Assembly: GCA_963693305.1 (NCBI GenBank)
Contig: OY855904.1
Coordinates: 39,251,417 to 39,315,416, forward strand
Length of the DNA: 64,000 nucleotides
Reading direction: 5' to 3'
Origin: Meandrina meandrites
Lineage: Eukaryota; Cnidaria; Anthozoa; Scleractinia; Meandrinidae
This document shows, piece by piece, positions 1-9,942 of this stretch. The notes beneath the pieces are model-generated. The model saw nothing but the letters and a program-made list of their open reading frames with translations, made no database searches and had not been told where the DNA came from. The position numbers and the translations under genes were made by a program. Numbering within the stretch: the stretch's first letter is position 1; each line of letters opens with the position of its first letter.

Positions 1-2400
1 TTTGTAGGACACTGTATATATTTTTAAAATCATGTTGAAAATCGACTATGGATATTTCATTTCACCTACATGAATCGATTACGTGAAAAGGCGACAAAAT
101 CTTTGGCGGTTGCTCAACAGCGGGAATGAAAACTTGTGAAGAAAGTGAACAACAGAAAATATTTCTTCGTTATTATTTTTCACCCCATCACTTCAGAGAT
201 TTTTTCTCACATCAAAAAATGATCTGGACATTTCACATCAATTTAAACGAAGCCATTGCATAAAAAGGCACCAAAATCTTTCGCACGCTGTTCACGTTTA
301 AAGCTGAATGAAACACGCGAAGAAAGCTGCTGAAGAACATAGATCAGTCTTCGTGGATATTTCTCGCTCTATTTACCCATCTACATCATGGAAACTTATT
401 CCAAATCATTTAGGACAACCTTGTAACGGGAAGATCCGAAGTAATTGCGGACTTAACATGATATATCGGACTACAAGTCAAAAGAGCGATGACCAGGGTT
501 CGACATGCGGCTGAGCAAGGGTGAAAATCACTGAATTGAGCTCAAATAAAAGTAAACGCAAGGCCAATCAAGTTTACTGAAGTGAAGGATAAAAGACTGT
601 TAAAGGCTACACCGATGGAAAGAGAGAAATTGATCTTCGTTGATAATTCATATAATGTATACAGCTATTTCAATTAACGTTGTCGGATCGAAGCTCAAAG
701 CTTAAAGACAAGACCGAAAGGTAGTATGGGCGAAGAAAGAGTGTTCCACGCGTGCTGAATACTAATGTGATACAGCGATATAGCAAACAAGACGTTTTTC
801 GTTTCCTTTCTCTTCAGACATGTGTAGAAAAGATCCTTTTTCGCCTCATTTCATTTAAAAAGAATAATCCAAACCACATAACGGCGAAAGAAAAGATACA
901 AGAAAGGTTTCACGGAAAGAAAAACAAAATATTCCACGTGCAAAAATACAAACTTGTAGATTTCCTCAATGGTGATATGCAAATTGCAGTAAATTCCCAT
1001 GGCACCATTCGGTCTTGACTTGCAGGTTTGAAGATTTAATCCGACAACGTTAATTGAAATAGCTGTATGTCGGTGGTATTGGAGAAAGCCTACAACGAAA
1101 TTGCCGTGTTCGTCTCCGATAATATTTTGCTGGTTTGAAAGCTTTGCCCTGCAGAATATACAAGCCTTCTTCAATAATGAGGTAACAAACGTAAATGTAT
1201 GCACTAAGCATAAGCCTAATTTTATATTGAGAGAATTTACTTCATTTATGAACAAATTTAAAGTTGTTTCGCTTTTCAGATCTTCCCGTAAATATTTATC
1301 AAACCTCAGTGTTTGTACATTACACTAACTATTTTCTATTTTAGTTAGTGGATCGGAGTTACCTGTGATGTTCACTAATGGATTTTGAAAACAAATTATT
1401 TGGTTTCACGGATGAAAATCACAATTTCGGCTCGCTTGCATTTGTTTTGTTTCTCGTCCTGCTCGTCAAATGTCTTACATGCGGAAACGAATATTTTGCC
1501 GGTATCGTTGCGAGTTATCTGTGCTTGGCAGAGTGAGTTCAGACTTTACCTACCGCATATTTATACTTAGCAGAAATGACGAAAATTCATTCAGTTCTCT
1601 ACATAAAGTTCTCTTAGGTACTTAATAGCGTACTTAATACGCGTACGATAAAACAGAATTCCACTAAACCGCAACGAAAAGAAGATGGTTCAAACAGTCA
1701 AAACAACATTGTAAGCTCATTGTGAGTTAGCGTGCACTACTTCCCAAATCACAAACTGCCACAATCCTTACACAAAAACCGCTTTAAAATGACTTACATA
1801 ACCGGCACCATCAGTTTGTTTTGCCGCCGTGATTTTTTTTGCCGTGGCGTGAGTTCATTTTACTTTGTTTACTTTGTTTTTCTGTATTTTGTTTTTGCCT
1901 TGAGTTGATTTTCTTGCCTGTAGTAAATCAAAACAAGGTCAAGATTCTTTTTACATTGAAAAACTCATAGAGTTTTGTGCCGACGTGCGTACGTGAGGAA
2001 CCCAATAAAATGCACTCGTCAATTTCAATTTTAGAACCTGTCAGTAACAGGCTGTCACAAGAAAGAAAATTCAGACAGGACCACGAAATATATTGACGTC
2101 GCTTTCGTCAACAAAACAATGAGATGTTTTTAACAATGAGCGATTAAAATTCATTTTGAACCCTGTATGGGCCACTGTATAAGCTTAGAAATATAGTGTA
2201 GCTACTTAATTAGTAATAAAATTAATAAAAAGGGAGCTCCGCTTTTAGGCCTGCCTAAATCTATATATTAGACTAACAAATATAGGAGCCATATCCAGTA
2301 ACGAAGGCTGGTTTTTCAGATTTAGTGTGGTCTTTTGGATCTTATCTCGGTAACGAATTCACCTCCATTGTTTGCATTTCGGACATGATAACTCATAATC
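1..2400. other. Intergenic or repeat-derived DNA, no gene seen
   Basis: No open frame here looks like a conserved protein. Two things can be seen. First, a segment around 40-160 recurs in diverged form around 225-350, sharing the order ATTTCA, then AAAATCTTT, then GAAGAAAG, which suggests an old tandem duplication with a period of about 185 bp. Second, an imperfect inverted repeat of about 60 bp has arms at 659-720 and 1008-1073, the best-kept part being ACAGCTATTTCAATTAACG; it may be the ends of a roughly 415-bp transposon. The overlapping short frames between 752 and 1328 on both strands lie inside this structure and are not called as genes. Confidence 0.5.
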
Positions 2401-2423
2401 TTGCGGTAGTGAAAACTTAATTC

Positions 2424-3400
2424 ATGAGCACTACGAAGTTACGCGAGAAACTGCGAGAAAGCACCAGCCGCCCAAGTGGTGCCTTGGCTCGAATCCATCA
2501 GAAGAAAAAATGTTTCACGCGAAAAGACGAAGTTTTCAACAAAGCGTCGCCTTGCAGAAAAGTGACCGAAGCGTCGAATCCTGTTGAGAAAGGCACGGCG
2601 CCAAATGTCGTTTATACCAGCGCACTGCCAGCGAATCTGCCATCGTGACTATGAGTGAGCTTATGGTCTCTTCTCTCACTAAATTGAAATTTTCAATGAC
2701 CGAATCCTTCATGCAAAAAAGGACTCCATAGACCAACTCGGAATTAAGGAAGATCCTGCAGGAAATGCAGAACAGACAGAACTGTCTGCGTAAACGGCCT
2801 TACTGTGAAACTCAGAAAACCGTGAACACCAGAAATATTAATGGAATGTTATTGTGTTGCAAGGAAAAAGCCAATCAGGCGTGAGAAAACTAAACCGCAA
2901 ACAGCAACGGTTATTAGTTTGTGGTTTTGAGGTTTGCTTGAGTGTCCTGAACTTTATTTTGATTGGACACTAGACAATCAACATTCCTGAAATATTTCAG
3001 GTGTTCACGGTTTTCTGAGTAACGAGCCAAACTGTCGGACAAAAAACAGTGTTTGAGCAGAGCATTAAAAATCTAATAAATCAGCGCTCTGACTCTGAGT
3101 CACAACGTGGTGGAGAAATTGACCTATTGCCAGACACTGTGAACGACTTCAAACTTGATCAATAAAAGAAGGCTCCTGCTGTAAACGAGCAGATCGCCAA
3201 AGAAAATTGTCCATGATCTAATGAGAGAAAAGCTTACGGACGAAGTGTTGACTGATACACAGAATTGCTACAACATGCCAGAAAATTGCGACTGCCTTAA
3301 GTTCAAAGGTAAACTCATTCTCGACAAACTTAAACCCGACACGAGGTCTATTGATATCACTTTACAACGATTTGCAACAATTTAACGAGTTCCAGTTTCT
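2424..3400 (+). pseudogene. Degraded retroelement ORF1, possibly DIRS-like
   Basis: A worn protein-coding relic read in pieces. Bases 2424-2648 hold a 74-codon Lys/Arg-rich frame starting MSTTKLREKLRES. Next come MSELMVSSLTKLKFSMTES (about 2653) and KILQEMQNRQN, which resemble the coiled middle of an ORF1 protein. After an inserted palindromic element (2811-3019) the relic resumes with LLPDTVNDFKLDQ, a stop, a frameshift near 3205, then VHDLMREKLTDEVL, MPENCDCLKFKGKL and LKPDTRSIDITLQRFA near 3390. The block PENC..L, then L.P.TRS.D..LQ resembles the first ORF of tyrosine-recombinase (DIRS-like) retroelements of marine invertebrates, as far as I can recall them. Stops and frameshifts make it non-functional. 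The class is the uncertain part; that it is a relic of a mobile-element ORF is more secure. Confidence 0.45.
2811..3019. mobile_element. Palindromic MITE inside the ORF1 relic
   Basis: Starts CTCAGAAAACCGTGAACACC and ends with the reverse complement GGTGTTCACGGTTTTCTGAG; similarity between the arms continues inwards through GAAATATT. It contains no frame of note. It sits in the middle of the degraded ORF1 relic, whose protein similarity resumes right after it, so it inserted later. No clear target-site duplication could be picked out. Confidence 0.6.
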
Positions 3401-3777
3401 TTTGAAAAGATATATCAAACACCAGAAAGAGTGTTCCATCCCAATTCCATGCCTTTTTATCATTCTGGCATTTGACTTAGATTGACTCAACAACGAATAT
3501 ACTACTAAATTCAGCTGACTCAAAATAAGCACATACCTTGATTAATGACATCAACTCATTAAGTGCCTTGTCTTGTTCAAATGAAGGAAACAATATCTAG
3601 TGATGGCTAATTTAAAATCTAGCAAATACGACTCTAAAGAAAAGGCTGAACTTTGAGCTTCCTGCTAGAATTTTTACGTGTGTGCTAATTAACAATTAGA
3701 TTATTCCCTCTCGATATCAAGATGTGATAGTTCATAAGGTGGAAGGTGTTTTCCTTGTGGGACTAGTTTAGTAAGCC

Positions 3778-3963
3778 TTAATTGACTTTTACGAAGAGGA
3801 TACACGTTGTTTCCATTACTGTCTTTGAACTGCCTTCCAAAAAATTCACAATGTGTTCACTAGCTGCTAGTAGCTGTTCCTGTAACGGCTCTTCTCCATC
3901 AGGGCTTGGTGTAATCAATTCGTAAAACGTGTGTAATTGATCAATACTTTCCTTAGAAGCAAC
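3778..3963 (-). CDS. Caprin-family protein, exon 4 (last visible)
   Basis: Continues the Caprin homology region begun at 19.6 kb. The acceptor is CCTTTTTTAG before GTTGCT, in phase 0 with the preceding exon. The encoded stretch begins VASKESIDQLHTFYELITPS and continues to LLAASEHIVNFLEG. This matches the end of the Caprin-1 HR1 (dimerisation) domain, where vertebrate Caprin-1 has a similar Leu-Asp-Glu-Phe-Tyr block followed by a Leu-Leu-Glu-Gly block. The frame then runs about 17 codons to TAA at 3778-3780. Caprins normally continue for several hundred residues, so this is either a short form, an exon that splices onward past the left edge, or a frame broken by a 1-base slip in the A-run at 3839-3844. 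The exact 3' border is uncertain. Confidence 0.65.
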   Translation of the reverse strand, partial: VASKESIDQLHTFYELITPSPDGEEPLQEQLLAASEHIVNFLEGSSKTVMETTCILFVKVN

Positions 3964-4193
3964 CTAAAAAAGGAAGTTCAAAAATGTATACCAGTATATT
4001 AGCCAAAGATAATTATTTGATTAATTTTATAACACAGTGGAAAATCTGGCTTCTGTGTCATCAGTTATTGCCAATGAGCCAGGCTATGTATTCAATTTGA
4101 ATGACGATTATAACTATTAATTGGAAGATAATTTCACCTTGATTTCTGTGCATTTTTTATCAATATGCTAAGCAAATTTACTTGCCAACTCAC

Positions 4194-4412
4194 CTCAAAA
4201 AAGTCTATAGTCCTACCATCTGACACATTTTTCAATATTGTCTGTAGCTCTAACACCTGGCAAACCTTTGAAACATCTCTGTCAAGCTGGTTTGCAGCCA
4301 AAGCAATTTGATGCTGATGGGAAGATTGCGTACAAATCAGAGTCAACTCTTCTTGCAAGTCTCTGACAAACTTCAGATTGCTTTTCACCTCATTTAAATG
4401 ATCAACTGCATC
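4194..4412 (-). CDS. Caprin-family protein, exon 3
   Basis: A 219-base exon (73 codons, phase 0 at both ends). The acceptor is TATGTTAG before GATGCAG and the donor is TTTGAG before GTGAGT. It starts DAVDHLNEVKSNLKFVRDLQ and includes LDRDVSKVCQVLELQTILKN. The order Asp-Ala-Val, then Leu-x-Phe-x-x-x-Leu-Gln, then Val-Leu-Glu-Leu-Gln is the same as in the HR1 core of vertebrate Caprin-1. In the known family HR1 mediates dimerisation and FMRP contact, and the protein works with G3BP in cytoplasmic RNA granules; that role is transferred from the family and not visible in this exon. The next exon upstream is 12 kb away at 16697. Confidence 0.8.
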
Positions 4413-4544
4413 CTAACATAACATTCATGCATAAAATGGTGTGAGAAATCTATCTTAAAAAATATGTGAAGTAATAACAACAACTTTCCTGGTGATGTGA
4501 AAAAGTATTACCACGTGAGGTTATACATTCATTTGCTTGGGTGC

Positions 4545-4706
4545 AAGGCCCGTTTACACAAGCGATTTTTGTCGCGCAACTCAATGCAATTTTTGTCGCC
4601 CCGAAGTTGCATCAAGTTTCGAACATGTTCGAAACTTGATGCAACTTCATGGCGACAAAAATTGCATTGAGTTGCGCGACAAAAATCGCCTGTGTAAACG
4701 GGCCTT
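4545..4706. mobile_element. Palindromic MITE, AAGGCCCG family (copy 1)
   Basis: A near-perfect palindrome. It begins AAGGCCCGTTTACACA, contains GCGATTTTTGTCGCGCAAC, turns at TTCGAACATGTTCGAA and returns with the mirror sequence to GGGCCTT. A truncated third copy starts directly after it at 4708 (about 33 bases), and copy 2 lies at 4947-5188. No coding capacity. Frames read through it on both strands are artefacts of the palindrome. Confidence 0.8.
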
Positions 4707-4831
4707 TAAGGCCCGTTTACACAGGCGATTTTTGTGCGCCATAATCCAATAGTACATGCTGATAGCGTGAGCAAATCGCTTTGCCTGAATTTGCTTTTTT
4801 CTCGCGCAGGATTTGATGTACATCTCCACGG

Positions 4832-5250
4832 CTATGTTATAAAACAATTGGTTCCTGTTTTAGTGTGCACTATCCAGTTATGGTGCACTTGAGAAGTTTG
4901 GAGAGCACTCGAGAAGCTAGCATTGCTCTTGCCTCGAGTAACTCTTAAGGCCAGTTTACACAGGCGATTTTTGTCGTGCAACTAAATGCAATTTTTGTCG
5001 CGCGGAAGTTGCATGAAGTCTCCTGCGATATCGCGGCGATAAAATCGCCACGAAATTGCTGCGAGTTTGCACCTGTGTAACCATAAATGTTGCAGGGGTT
5101 TCGAACCTGTTCGAAACTTGATGCAACTTCGGCGCGACAAAAATTGCATCGAGTTGCGCGACAAAAATCGCCTGTGTAAACGGGCCTTTTACGCTCGTCT
5201 GGGTGCACCATAACTCGATAGTGCAAGCTAAATGAACGAATTGTTAAGTA
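4832..5250. mobile_element. Palindromic MITE, TGCACTATCGAG family, split copy
   Basis: The left part (about 4832-4946) carries AAAACAATTGGTTC and TGCACTATCCAGTTATGG, then AGTTTGGAGAGCACT. The right part (5189-5250) carries GTGCACCATAACTCGATAG and AAGCTAAATGAACGAATTG. Together they match the intact copy at 43079-43273, but the middle is replaced by an AAGGCCCG-family element at 4947-5188. This is a clear nested insertion. Confidence 0.7.
4947..5188. mobile_element. Palindromic MITE, AAGGCCCG family (copy 2, longer)
   Basis: Starts AAGGCCAGTTTACACAGG and ends GTGTAAACGGGCCTT, with the same subterminal GCGATTTTTGTCG blocks as copy 1. The middle is longer (about 80 extra bases, including GATATCGCGGCGATAAAATC). 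It inserted into an older MITE of a different family. Confidence 0.75.
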
Positions 5251-5560
5251 GTGGTATATAAGGCCTGCGCATATATATTTGACAGGTTTTAGGGGATAAA
5301 CAAAATGGCTACCCTCACGCCTGAGAACACTTGATTGTCTGATTGCCGAAAAAGAGGACATTATGATGAACTGATTTGACGTTGGGGGTCCCTGATTCTT
5401 AAGGCAAAGCTTTCGAAAGTTAAAACCGAACTGGAAGCTTCATGTGGATTTCAGTTAAAGACTTGTATTAGATAAATACTGTTTTTAATGTTGATTGCAT
5501 TATGATAACGTTTGTTTCTTAAATATTCTATGTTTATTTGCTTTCTACAAAGTTCATTAG

Positions 5561-5640
5561 GACGATTGACATCATAATTATTGGACGATTGACATCAACC
5601 GTCCAACAATAGAACAATTATTGAACGATTGACGTCACGC
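5561..5640 (+). repeat. Short tandem repeat, GGACGATTGACATCA type
   Basis: The 15-base motif TTAGGACGATTGACATC recurs three times with small changes (near 5558, 5582 and 5618), joined by AATTATTG spacers. Its origin is not known. A small frame that starts ATGGCCGCAAGC at 5668 follows, but it is only 15 codons long and is not called. Confidence 0.5.
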
Positions 5641-5728
5641 AACGACGGCTAGCTGAAAAGCGCGATAATGGCCGCAAGCCTTGAACATCGCCACGAAAAC
5701 ATTTCCAAATTATAAGATGATTAGTAAT

Positions 5729-5871
5729 GGTAATAGGACTGAGTGGAGTCCAATTCGGTCTGTAATCATACGAGTGATTAACAAAATCGGACGACCGCGT
5801 AGCGGGAGTCCGATTTGTTTAATCACGAGTATGATTACAGACAGAATTGGACGACACAAAGTCCTATTACC
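5729..5871. mobile_element. Palindromic MITE, GGTAATAGGACT family
   Basis: A 143-base foldback. It starts GGTAATAGGACTGAGTGG, then has CCAATTCGGTCTGTAATCAT, a centre around CCGCGTAGCGGG, and the mirrored arm ending AGTCCTATTACC. AAT lies directly on both sides and may be a 3-bp target duplication. From memory this type of sequence is common in anthozoan genomes. Confidence 0.75.
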
Positions 5872-6323
5872 AATTAAGTATAACAAAATTCGAGAAAAAA
5901 ATAGATAAAGCGAAGCCTACTAAGGACTTATCATCACAAAGGCAAAAAAGCCATTCTTGAAGCTGAAGGTTTTAAGAATATCAAGGAGTATTTAGTCACA
6001 ACAAGGAACTTAAGTTAATGGACACCTTGTTATTGGACACTTTAGCCGCGCGGGCTCCAATTTGGTAAAAAATAGGGCATGCCCAGAACCAATGAGATTC
6101 GAGAATTTTGTTATAGTTGTGATTAAGATAGCAAAAACACATGAAAAACTTCGAAGGAAGTCAGTTGATTTTTAAAGCTTATCTTTAGAAGAGAAACATC
6201 CAAAAACCAGCAACAGCGGATGAATTGGTCACTGTTTTGCGAAAATTCTACGCCAAAGTGGGAACCCATTTTTATGCATTTTGTGTTTTTCGAGCTCTGG
6301 AAATTTTTGAATGAATAATAAAA

Positions 6324-6436
6324 CAATTATTGTATTCGGTATGATATGAAGAATTATGCAGACTCGGCTTCGGCAGATAACACCCTCCTCGATGTGTATA
6401 ATTCTTCATATCATACTCAGCCTCATCCAATAATTG
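6324..6436. mobile_element. Palindromic MITE, TATGATATGAAGAATTATG family
   Basis: The arms CAATTATTG, TATGATATGAAGAATTAT (6338 on) and ATAATTCTTCATATCATAC (6399 on) to CAATAATTG are inverted copies around a GC-richer centre. Non-coding foldback. Confidence 0.7.
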
Positions 6437-6828
6437 CTAAATAACTTCTGTTTTTGGCGTGTGACAAAGATGTACATGTGGATCAATCGATAGCTTTTGA
6501 CAGCTTTCATGTGTGTGTGGGTACACACTAGCAAGAATATAATTTTTTCTTCTTCCAGGATTTATTGGAGTTAACAAAATGGACAGAAATAACCCTAAAT
6601 AATATTCGATTCTTTAGACACGTCACAACCTGAGCAAATGGCATGGGGACAGTAGAGGACTATAATTACACCTCAAGGTAAGAAACCTTTTGTCTAATTC
6701 TTTCACATTATGTGTTTAACTTGCATATTTAGAGCACTCAAGCCAATGAATATCATAAATAAGGTACACATAAGCGCTAAATCAGACAATAAACCTTTAG
6801 GAACCTCTGCATCTCTAGGCAAACAAGA

Positions 6829-6919
6829 GCGCAAATAGTATTTACGGAAGGTCCCTTCATTTGACCAGTTGTCCAACGTCAATAGATGCCCCTTTGTCAA
6901 AGACTGCTGATGCAGTAGA
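6829..6919 (-). pseudogene. Tyrosine-recombinase C-terminus relic
   Basis: On the minus strand, STASAVFDKGASIDVGQLVK is followed, after a 1-base frame change, by WSNEGTFRKYYLR. Together they fit the last part of tyrosine recombinases from DIRS, Ngaro or Crypton elements: a small-residue helix, 'ko G.si..l', then the conserved W(S).(E)STF...Y with the catalytic tyrosine. The frameshift, and the lack of a recognisable His-x-x-Arg box upstream, show a dead fragment. Surrounding open frames on both strands (6703-7305) are not recognisable otherwise. Confidence 0.4.
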
Positions 6920-7466
6920 TAAGATAGAATTTAGTTATCCATCTAGCAATGATATGGTCGGGCAGTCGCATACCAAAGGATGTTATGTATGGCAAGCTGG
7001 CCACAGGACACCATCCAGCAGTCTTCCCAGCACTGCGCTTTCAAGTACGTCTGTAAGCACGACCTGAAACTTACAGGCATCGGCCCAGCTAATTGCATAC
7101 CATTGCTAGCCAAACAAGCCAAACCAGAAAAAAATGCACTGACAAACAGCGGTGAAAAATTGTGAAATTTGTGAACAATAAAAATTTTAGACCTATGGCG
7201 CACCTTAGCGTCGATAAAATCAAAGAGAACACACGAACAGCCATCTTTGGCTATTCGAAAGCTTGTAATAGGTTGGTGTCCCAGTAGACGAATGCAGAAA
7301 AACATTGGAAAAAGACACTTTGGCTGCGTATAGTGACGTGATTGTTTTGATCAGACATGCAGTAGGCTAGAAGAACTTTCCCACCTACGATGGGAACACA
7401 AAGTCCGTAGAGCAACAGGCGCGGACAACAGTGGAACACAATGGCTTTCACGCCCATGCATATTGA

Positions 7467-8482
7467 GGTTGCTCGATGCCGTTTTTTTAGCCCTAGGGTG
7501 GTTGTTTTGAAAATGAAAATTATCTAGAAGCCAATCTTCGATTTTTGCCAAACTACACAACAAGGATTACATATGACCAAAGTTTGATTTTTTACTGATT
7601 TCGTAGTTACAAAGGTCACTATAGCAACAATCATCGTTTTCTTTTGTTTTCAAACAAGCCTGATTTTCTCGAAATCTAGACTAACTCTTGGTATTCATTT
7701 TTTAATATGTTAAAGTAAGGTATATTGACTACCTGTAGACGAAATTTTTGAAAAATCTGCAAGAGCGCTTTTAAGTAAAGCAAGAATGAAGTTTTTTGCA
7801 GCATTTTGCGGTTTCTTACAATTGACAGTCAATATCTGTCAAAAAATTAAAGTAAACGTCTTTGATCGTGATAAATATTTTGCGACATTAAAGTAACTTA
7901 ACGGGATATTTCAGAAATGCTCTTACAGATTTTTTTTAAAAGTAGTCAGTAACAAGAACAATGATTGTGCTTTAGATAGCAGTCGAAATTTAGAGCAGAA
8001 AGCTATTGCGAACATAGGAAAATAACACAGAATTATGGCTTAGTTTCGGCCGCCATTTTCCTTCTGAGGAGAAGGATTTTGTTTGTCTTGTTATCTTTTA
8101 TTTTTTTGACAGATATCGATTGTCAATTGTAAGAAACCACAAAATGTTGCAGAAAACTTCATTCTTGCTTTACTAAAAAAAGCTCTAACAGATCTTTCTA
8201 AAATTTCGTCTACAGGTAGTCAATATACCTTACTTTAATATATTAAAAAGTGAATACCAAGAGTTAGTCTAGATTTCGAGAAAATCAGGCTTGTTTAAAA
8301 ACAAAAGAAAACGATAATCGTTGCTATGGTAACCTTTGTTGATACGAAACCAGTAACAAAATGAAACTATGTTCATATGTGATCATTTTGGCGAAGTTTG
8401 GCAAACTCCAAGATTGGCTTCTTAGATAATTTTCATTTTCAAAACAACCACCCTTGGAGTAAAAAAACTACATCGAGCCACC
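7467..8482. mobile_element. Non-autonomous DNA transposon with ~390-bp inverted repeats
   Basis: The left arm starts GGTTGCTCGATG (7467) and runs to about 7855. The right arm (about 8100-8482) is its reverse complement at roughly 90% identity by eye and ends CATCGAGCCACC. The flanks are TTGA on the left and TTAA on the right, which suggests a TTAA target with one later mutation. The 250-base interior has no useful frame; part of it (GAAATGCTCTTACAGAT, then TAGTCAGTAACAAGAA, then GGCCGCCATTTTCC) recurs at 27440-27780. Confidence 0.75.
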
Positions 8483-8489
8483 TTAAGAA

Positions 8490-9180
8490 CTCTACAGTTC
8501 TGTAAAAGGAAAACAGCCTATTTTAAGGGAGGCAAAGAAAAGGAGCACGCTCCCTATAAACAGAGCCGACAGGACATAAGACGATTGCTGAAATACAATA
8601 AACAATTAGTCAGTGTTTTTCCTTTATTTGTACATGAACTTCAAAATATCAGGTAAAAAGAATTTTAGAGCTGGATATGTAACACAGTTCATTGAGAACT
8701 GGCAGATGATTCCTACATTAACCCATGATCGTAGTCTAGTTTCGCTTATAAAGAAACCGCCATCATTGATCGCTGTTGTTGTTTTCTGCTGTAATTTGTA
8801 GACTGACACTGAAATGAAGCAAGTCACTGATTTCTGCATGTCCGCATTTATTCATTTCATTTATTTCTAACGTCGTTATCAGACCTAAGAAGAACGGGTG
8901 TCATTGACTTATTCAAAACGGGAAACCTTCAACAGTAAGATTAATTAAAAAGAATTATTGTTATATGGCCTCCCTTGACCTCAAGGAAACATCCTATTCA
9001 GTAGCAGTGAACAGCTCGCCTCGCATAGAAACTATAATCACTTCATATGAAAAAACTTTTCATATCAGTTAACTTGTTTACTCAATAAACTGTCTTCCTG
9101 CCCCAAGAAATTCAACGAGTTGTTTAACCCCTATAAATTACGAACAAAAGTTCATAGTACTGCGTGGCACTTGGATGAAT
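8490..9180. other. Non-coding stretch
   Basis: AT-rich DNA. No exon with convincing splice borders and no repeat structure was noticed, apart from ordinary A/T tracts. Confidence 0.4.
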
Positions 9181-9183
9181 CAA

Positions 9184-9285
9184 AATAAAAAATGTTAAAA
9201 GGTATTTGAGTGCCAAAAAGTTGTTTAAATACCATTTTATTTAAACAACTTTTTGGCACTCAAATACCTTTTAACATTTTTTATT
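9184..9285. repeat. Perfect 47-bp inverted repeat (hairpin)
   Basis: The left arm 9184-9230 and right arm 9239-9285 are exact reverse complements over 47 bases, with an 8-base spacer (ACCATTTT). The arms contain GGTATTTGAGTGCC and end inwards in GTTTAAAT. Such perfection indicates a young foldback MITE or a selected hairpin. Confidence 0.9.
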
Positions 9286-9817
9286 ATGTTTAACCCCTAC
9301 TTGCCCATCTACACAAATTGTGCCGTATCTGAGCTAGCTAAATTGATGACATTGCATTTTGAACGTTGTTTTAATCGACATTTTCATTCGCTTCGCTTTA
9401 TCCTATCCCAACGTTTAGACTAGCAGACTTCACCCTTGATTTGGTAGCCATGACAGTATTACCCTCACCCCATGGGGACTAGCCATTTAGATCCTTGCTT
9501 ATGCCTTAGAGAGAGAAATCTGGAAATGATGAATTGAAAGGTCTGCGGAAAAAACGACACTAGCGAATTTTGGCCAAATTGAACATTGTCAAAACAACTC
9601 CAAATTCCGCATGCAGGTTTATTTACATGTACTAAACATTGTCCTGTATTTCATTTCGCTGGTCTTTGCTTCGTAATAACGAAATAACACATGCAAAAAA
9701 ACAAGGTTCTTTTTGCTGGCGGCGTCTTTGAGAATTTCCTTTGACAAATGATAAATAAAAGAAACCCTTTGTTTCTCGGAACAATGAAACCAGCAAAGGT
9801 TACCCGCTTTTGTTTAA

Positions 9818-9942
9818 CCCTGAAACTAACCCCTAACCCTTAGGGTTACAGTTTTAACCCTAAGGCTAAACCTCAACTCGTTTTAACCCTAACTTGTTTT
9901 AACCCTAACGTTAGAGTTTAGGGTTAGGGTTAGGATGTGGCT
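9818..9942. repeat. Interstitial telomere-like repeats, head to head
   Basis: The left part carries spaced CCCTAA-type units (CTAACCCCTAACCCTTA, then several TTTTAACCCTAA). The right part carries TTTAGGGTTAGGGTTAGG. The animal telomere unit TTAGGG is therefore present in both orientations around about 9905. The units are degenerate and spaced. Confidence 0.75.

Noticed and set aside
851..1255. 134-codon minus-strand frame
   Set aside because: Overlaps other frames on both strands, spans one arm of the inverted repeat ending at 1073 and has no family features.
4537..5361. Overlapping frames with repeated RAxCNFCR-like peptide
   Set aside because: They translate the AAGGCCCG palindromic MITEs; the recurring peptide comes from the repeated DNA on both strands.
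6559..6679. Sequence with good acceptor (TCTTCTTCCAG) and donor (CTCAAG before GTAAGA) on the plus strand
   Set aside because: All three frames contain stops, so it is not coding; it may be a non-coding exon, but nothing else supports it.
6943..7305. 120-codon minus-strand frame beside the recombinase relic
   Set aside because: Looks somewhat protein-like, but two other frames in the same DNA are open as well and no conserved block was recognised.
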